Shown: one piece after another, positions 6,147 through 8,288 of the stretch
Layout of the letters: the number at the start of each line of letters is the position of its first letter
Position numbering within the stretch: the stretch's first letter is position 1
Source of the DNA: RGIG4790 sp964437615
GTDB lineage: Bacteria; Bacillota; Clostridia; Christensenellales; UBA1242
Length of the DNA: 8,288 bases
Direction of reading: 5' to 3'
NCBI GenBank assembly: GCA_964437615.1
Contig: CAYTHL010000038.1
Span: 1-8,288, forward strand
Notes under the pieces: model-generated
Seen by the model: the letters and a program-made list of their open reading frames with translations, nothing else
The model's database searches: none
Told to the model about the DNA's origin: nothing
Translations under genes and position numbers: made by a program

Positions 6147-7193
6147 ATGAAAACTATTGTACTAACTGGGGGCGGCACCGCTGGGCATGTTGTGCCAAAC
6201 TTAGCATTAAAAACATATTTGCAGCCCCACTTTGGCAAACTGGCGTATATAGGCAGCTTTAGCGGCATAGAAAAAAATTTGGTCAACTCTACTGGCGGGT
6301 TTGAATACTATGGCATAGACACGGTAAAACTTAGGCGAAACAAGATTTTTGCTAACTTTGCTATTCCATACAAATTTACGCGCGGCGTACATCAAGCCAA
6401 AGATATTTTAAAAAAACTAAACCCCGCTGTTGTATTTAGCAAGGGCGGATATGTTAGTTTGCCGGTTGTTATTGCGGCGCATCAACTTGGCATACCTGTA
6501 GTTGCGCACGAAAGCGACCTAACCATGGGGCTTGCAAATAAGCTTTCTAAGCACGCATGCAGTTGCATTTGCACAACCTTTAAGCAGACGGCAGACAAAA
6601 TTGGCAAAAAGGGACTTTACACCGGTTCTCCGCTAGAAATACATAAGTCGGCTCGCCCCGCATTTTTGGCTACTAATAAAAAACCGGTCCTTTTAATTAC
6701 TGGCGGAAGCCTTGGAGCTAAGGCCATAAATGAAGCCGCTTTTGGCTGTGCAAAAGAGCTTTGTAGCGCCTTTTATTGTATTCATCAAGTGGGCAAAAAT
6801 CAAATTTGCCCAAGCATAAATTACAGCGACTACAAGCAAGTTGAATTTGCCGACAACATGGCAGACCTTATGCAAGCGGCAGATATTGTTGTTTGCCGTG
6901 CCGGCAGCAACACAATATTTGAGCTGGCTCACTATGGCAAACCTATGCTACTTATACCCTTGCCAAAAGGGGCATCTAGAGGCGACCAAGTAGACAACGC
7001 CAAATACTTTGAAAGCCAAGGCTTTGCCAAGGTTTTGCAACAGTCTGACCTTGACACCGACACCTTACTAAAAAACGTGTTTGATTTATACAAAGAGCGC
7101 CAAAACTATTCTTTAAAGCTAAAATCTGCAACCCTACCCAACGGCACCCAAAAAATTGTAAACACAATACTAAGCTATTGCAAAGAATATTAA
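6147..7193 (+). CDS. murG: UDP-N-acetylglucosamine--lipid I N-acetylglucosaminyltransferase MurG (lipid II synthase)
   Basis: MurG transfers GlcNAc from UDP-GlcNAc to lipid I on the cytoplasmic face of the membrane, forming lipid II for peptidoglycan. The 348-residue length is typical. The first Rossmann domain has the Gly-rich loop GGGTAGH (8-14), then SKGGYVSLP (98-106) and HESD (121-124), which replaces the HEQN of many MurGs. The second domain has TGGSLGA (185-191) and the donor-binding segment CRAGSNTIFEL (250-260), followed by SRGDQ (277-281). It stands alone, divergent from parE and away from any visible division/cell-wall cluster, so it could be the sole MurG or a second, HESD-type copy. 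The ATG was chosen because it leaves seven residues before the Gly loop, as is usual. There is no strong Shine-Dalgarno; the leader is AT-rich. A hairpin terminator lies about 100 bp downstream of the stop. Confidence 0.93.
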   Translation: MKTIVLTGGGTAGHVVPNLALKTYLQPHFGKLAYIGSFSGIEKNLVNSTGGFEYYGIDTVKLRRNKIFANFAIPYKFTRGVHQAKDILKKLNPAVVFSKGGYVSLPVVIAAHQLGIPVVAHESDLTMGLANKLSKHACSCICTTFKQTADKIGKKGLYTGSPLEIHKSARPAFLATNKKPVLLITGGSLGAKAINEAAFGCAKELCSAFYCIHQVGKNQICPSINYSDYKQVEFADNMADLMQAADIVVCRAGSNTIFELAHYGKPMLLIPLPKGASRGDQVDNAKYFESQGFAKVLQQSDLDTDTLLKNVFDLYKERQNYSLKLKSATLPNGTQKIVNTILSYCKEY

Positions 7194-7291
7194 AAAACTT
7201 GATTTTATTTGGCATAAAACATAAGGGTCGGGCTTGCGCCGGCCGAGGGGTTGTACAACTGGAGTATTTGGCAAATTAAAATTATTTTCGC

Positions 7292-7327
7292 ATACCAAAA
7301 GGGCGCCGTTTGACGCCCTTTTGGTAT
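7292..7327. terminator. Bidirectional intrinsic terminator between convergent genes
   Basis: A perfect 14-bp inverted repeat (ATACCAAAAGGGCG at 7292-7305, complement at 7314-7327) encloses an eight-base loop. The stem has a G/C-rich inner end and an A/T outer end, so either strand can form a hairpin with U-rich flanks. It lies 98 bp after murG and eight bases after the stop of the minus-strand surface-protein gene, so it plausibly ends both transcripts. Confidence 0.88.
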
Positions 7328-7335
7328 TATTTACA

Positions 7336-8288
7336 CTAATCATCTTGATAGTATTTATATAAAGATATCCTTGTGATTGAGCTTGTAAGTGTAAAGGTAT
7401 AAATTACAGAACTACCTGACGTTGTTTTAGTATAGGATATTGAAGTTTTGCTTATTTCGGTACCATTTATGTATACATACCAGTATTCGGAATAATCAGA
7501 CTCCATCCATTCTTCTGGTACTGTTACAGCTATGGTAGACCCGTAGTTTAATGTGTAGGTTCCTAGAGTGGTTATAGAAACTCCATTTACAGTTATGCCT
7601 AAACTTCCTGTAATATGGACAATACTAGATATATTGCCACTAGATGTAGTTGTTGTTGAGGATGCATTGCCATTGTAGCCAATATTGTCAACTGTTACCG
7701 ATATGCCTTTTCTAAAGAAGGCATACATTGTTACATCGCCAGCTACTGATACATAGTAGGTTGTTTCGGTGCTTAGCGCAGAGGTACTTGTGGTAGAACT
7801 ATACCAACCTACAAATACATAGCCTGTCTTTGGGGTGGCGGTAAGATAGACATAGTTACCAGAACTGAAATTTTTTGTTACCGCCGACGAACTTGATGTT
7901 GTTACAGATGTTGTGTCGTAGCTTGTATATAAAGTTACTGTGCCGCCAGTTACGCCGTTTGAACCACTAGAATTTGCAGCTGTGGTACTAGTAGAATATC
8001 TTGCATAGGCTGTAGCAACGCAAGCTTTTCTAAAGAATGCGTACATTGTTACATCGCCCTTTGTTGTAACTGAATATTTTGTACCGGTGCTTAGCGCAGA
8101 GGTACTTGAGGTAGAACTATACCAACCAACAAATACATAGCCGTCGGCTGGGGTGGCGGTATAGTAGGCTGTGCCACCATACTCGGTAGTTGTTGATTTA
8201 GACCCCGTACCCGATGTTGTTACGGCTGTTGTATTGTAGCTTGTATATACAGATGCTGTACCACCAGTAGTGCCGGCTGTACCACCAG
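7336..8288 (-). CDS. Ser/Thr-rich secreted or surface protein with divergent InlB-type B repeats (N-terminus beyond window edge)
   Basis: The minus-strand frame is open from the right edge to a TAG at 7338-7336, giving 316 C-terminal residues. An internal Met at 8046 is not the start, since the frame continues upstream with the same repeat pattern. Two repeats with GGTxxxYTSY, ATPxxGYVFVGWYSS and GDVTMYAFFRK segments occupy visible residues about 8-87 and 114-193. They fit the divergent InlB B-repeat domain (Flg_new_2-type) common in extracellular proteins of gut Firmicutes. A Ser/Thr/Ala linker of about 26 residues joins them. The last 123 residues form a distinct Ser/Thr-rich, probably beta-stranded tail rich in aromatic residues near EYWYVYING, ending YKYYQDD. 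No LPXTG motif, C-terminal membrane helix or SLH domain is visible, so the protein is either secreted or anchored by its missing N-terminal part. The ligand or function is unknown. Confidence 0.85.
   Translation of the reverse strand, partial: GGTAGTTGGTASVYTSYNTTAVTTSGTGSKSTTTEYGGTAYYTATPADGYVFVGWYSSTSSTSALSTGTKYSVTTKGDVTMYAFFRKACVATAYARYSTSTTAANSSGSNGVTGGTVTLYTSYDTTSVTTSSSSAVTKNFSSGNYVYLTATPKTGYVFVGWYSSTTSTSALSTETTYYVSVAGDVTMYAFFRKGISVTVDNIGYNGNASSTTTTSSGNISSIVHITGSLGITVNGVSITTLGTYTLNYGSTIAVTVPEEWMESDYSEYWYVYINGTEISKTSISYTKTTSGSSVIYTFTLTSSITRISLYKYYQDD
7708..7947 (-). repeat. InlB-type B repeat, copy 2 (last copy before the C-terminal tail)
   Basis: This encodes visible residues 114-193. 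The first half (Thr/Ser-rich, after GGTVTLYTSY) has diverged from copy 1, while the second half from ATPxxGYVF to FFRK is strongly conserved. Confidence 0.8.
8026..8265 (-). repeat. InlB-type B repeat, copy 1 (upstream copy)
   Basis: This encodes visible residues 8-87 of the surface protein. It is repeated 318 bp (106 codons) further along the gene. The segment encoding the GYVFVGWYSS core is nearly identical between copies, which suggests recent duplication or gene conversion; more copies probably lie beyond the right edge. Confidence 0.8.

Noticed and set aside
6693..7215. Two minus-strand open frames inside murG
   Set aside because: They are antisense shadows of murG codons with no family signal.

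Overview
The window looks like a scaffold from a low-to-moderate GC member of the Bacillota, probably an uncultivated Clostridia-type bacterium assembled from a metagenome. This is inferred from three things: a ParE/ParC pair with Clostridia-like sequence, a short MurG of the Firmicutes type, and cell-surface proteins carrying bacterial Ig-like and InlB-type (divergent B-repeat) domains. Two runs of exactly 100 N show that contigs were joined by a scaffolder. No rRNA, tRNA, insertion sequence, cas gene or CRISPR array is visible.

Layout, left to right. Positions 1-754 (minus) hold the N-terminal 251 residues of a single-pass membrane protein, with a very acidic cytoplasmic region and an extracellular Ig-like fold. 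It lies 67 bp downstream of a type IIA topoisomerase A subunit at 822-3266 (minus), which is best called parC because it lacks the GyrA box. Between parC and the matching B subunit (parE, 4003-5976, minus) is a 736-bp non-coding spacer. Most of it is a tandem array of two related repeat types with periods of 80 bp and 83 bp, broken by the two N gaps. Each visible 83-bp unit contains a perfect DnaA box. A divergent 170-bp intergenic region (5977-6146) holds a good extended -10 promoter for parE and the 5' side of murG (6147-7193, plus). A 14-bp perfect hairpin at 7292-7327 sits between the convergent ends of murG and a Ser/Thr-rich repeat protein (7336-8288, minus), which runs off the right edge.

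How the genes work together. ParE and ParC would form the ATP-dependent topoisomerase IV heterotetramer that decatenates daughter chromosomes. They are probably transcribed leftward from the parE promoter, possibly through the array and on into the membrane protein. MurG makes lipid II for peptidoglycan. The two edge proteins are envelope or surface components. The core genes are ordinary. The unusual part is the parE-parC spacer, where a repeat array with DnaA-box content separates two genes that are usually adjacent.
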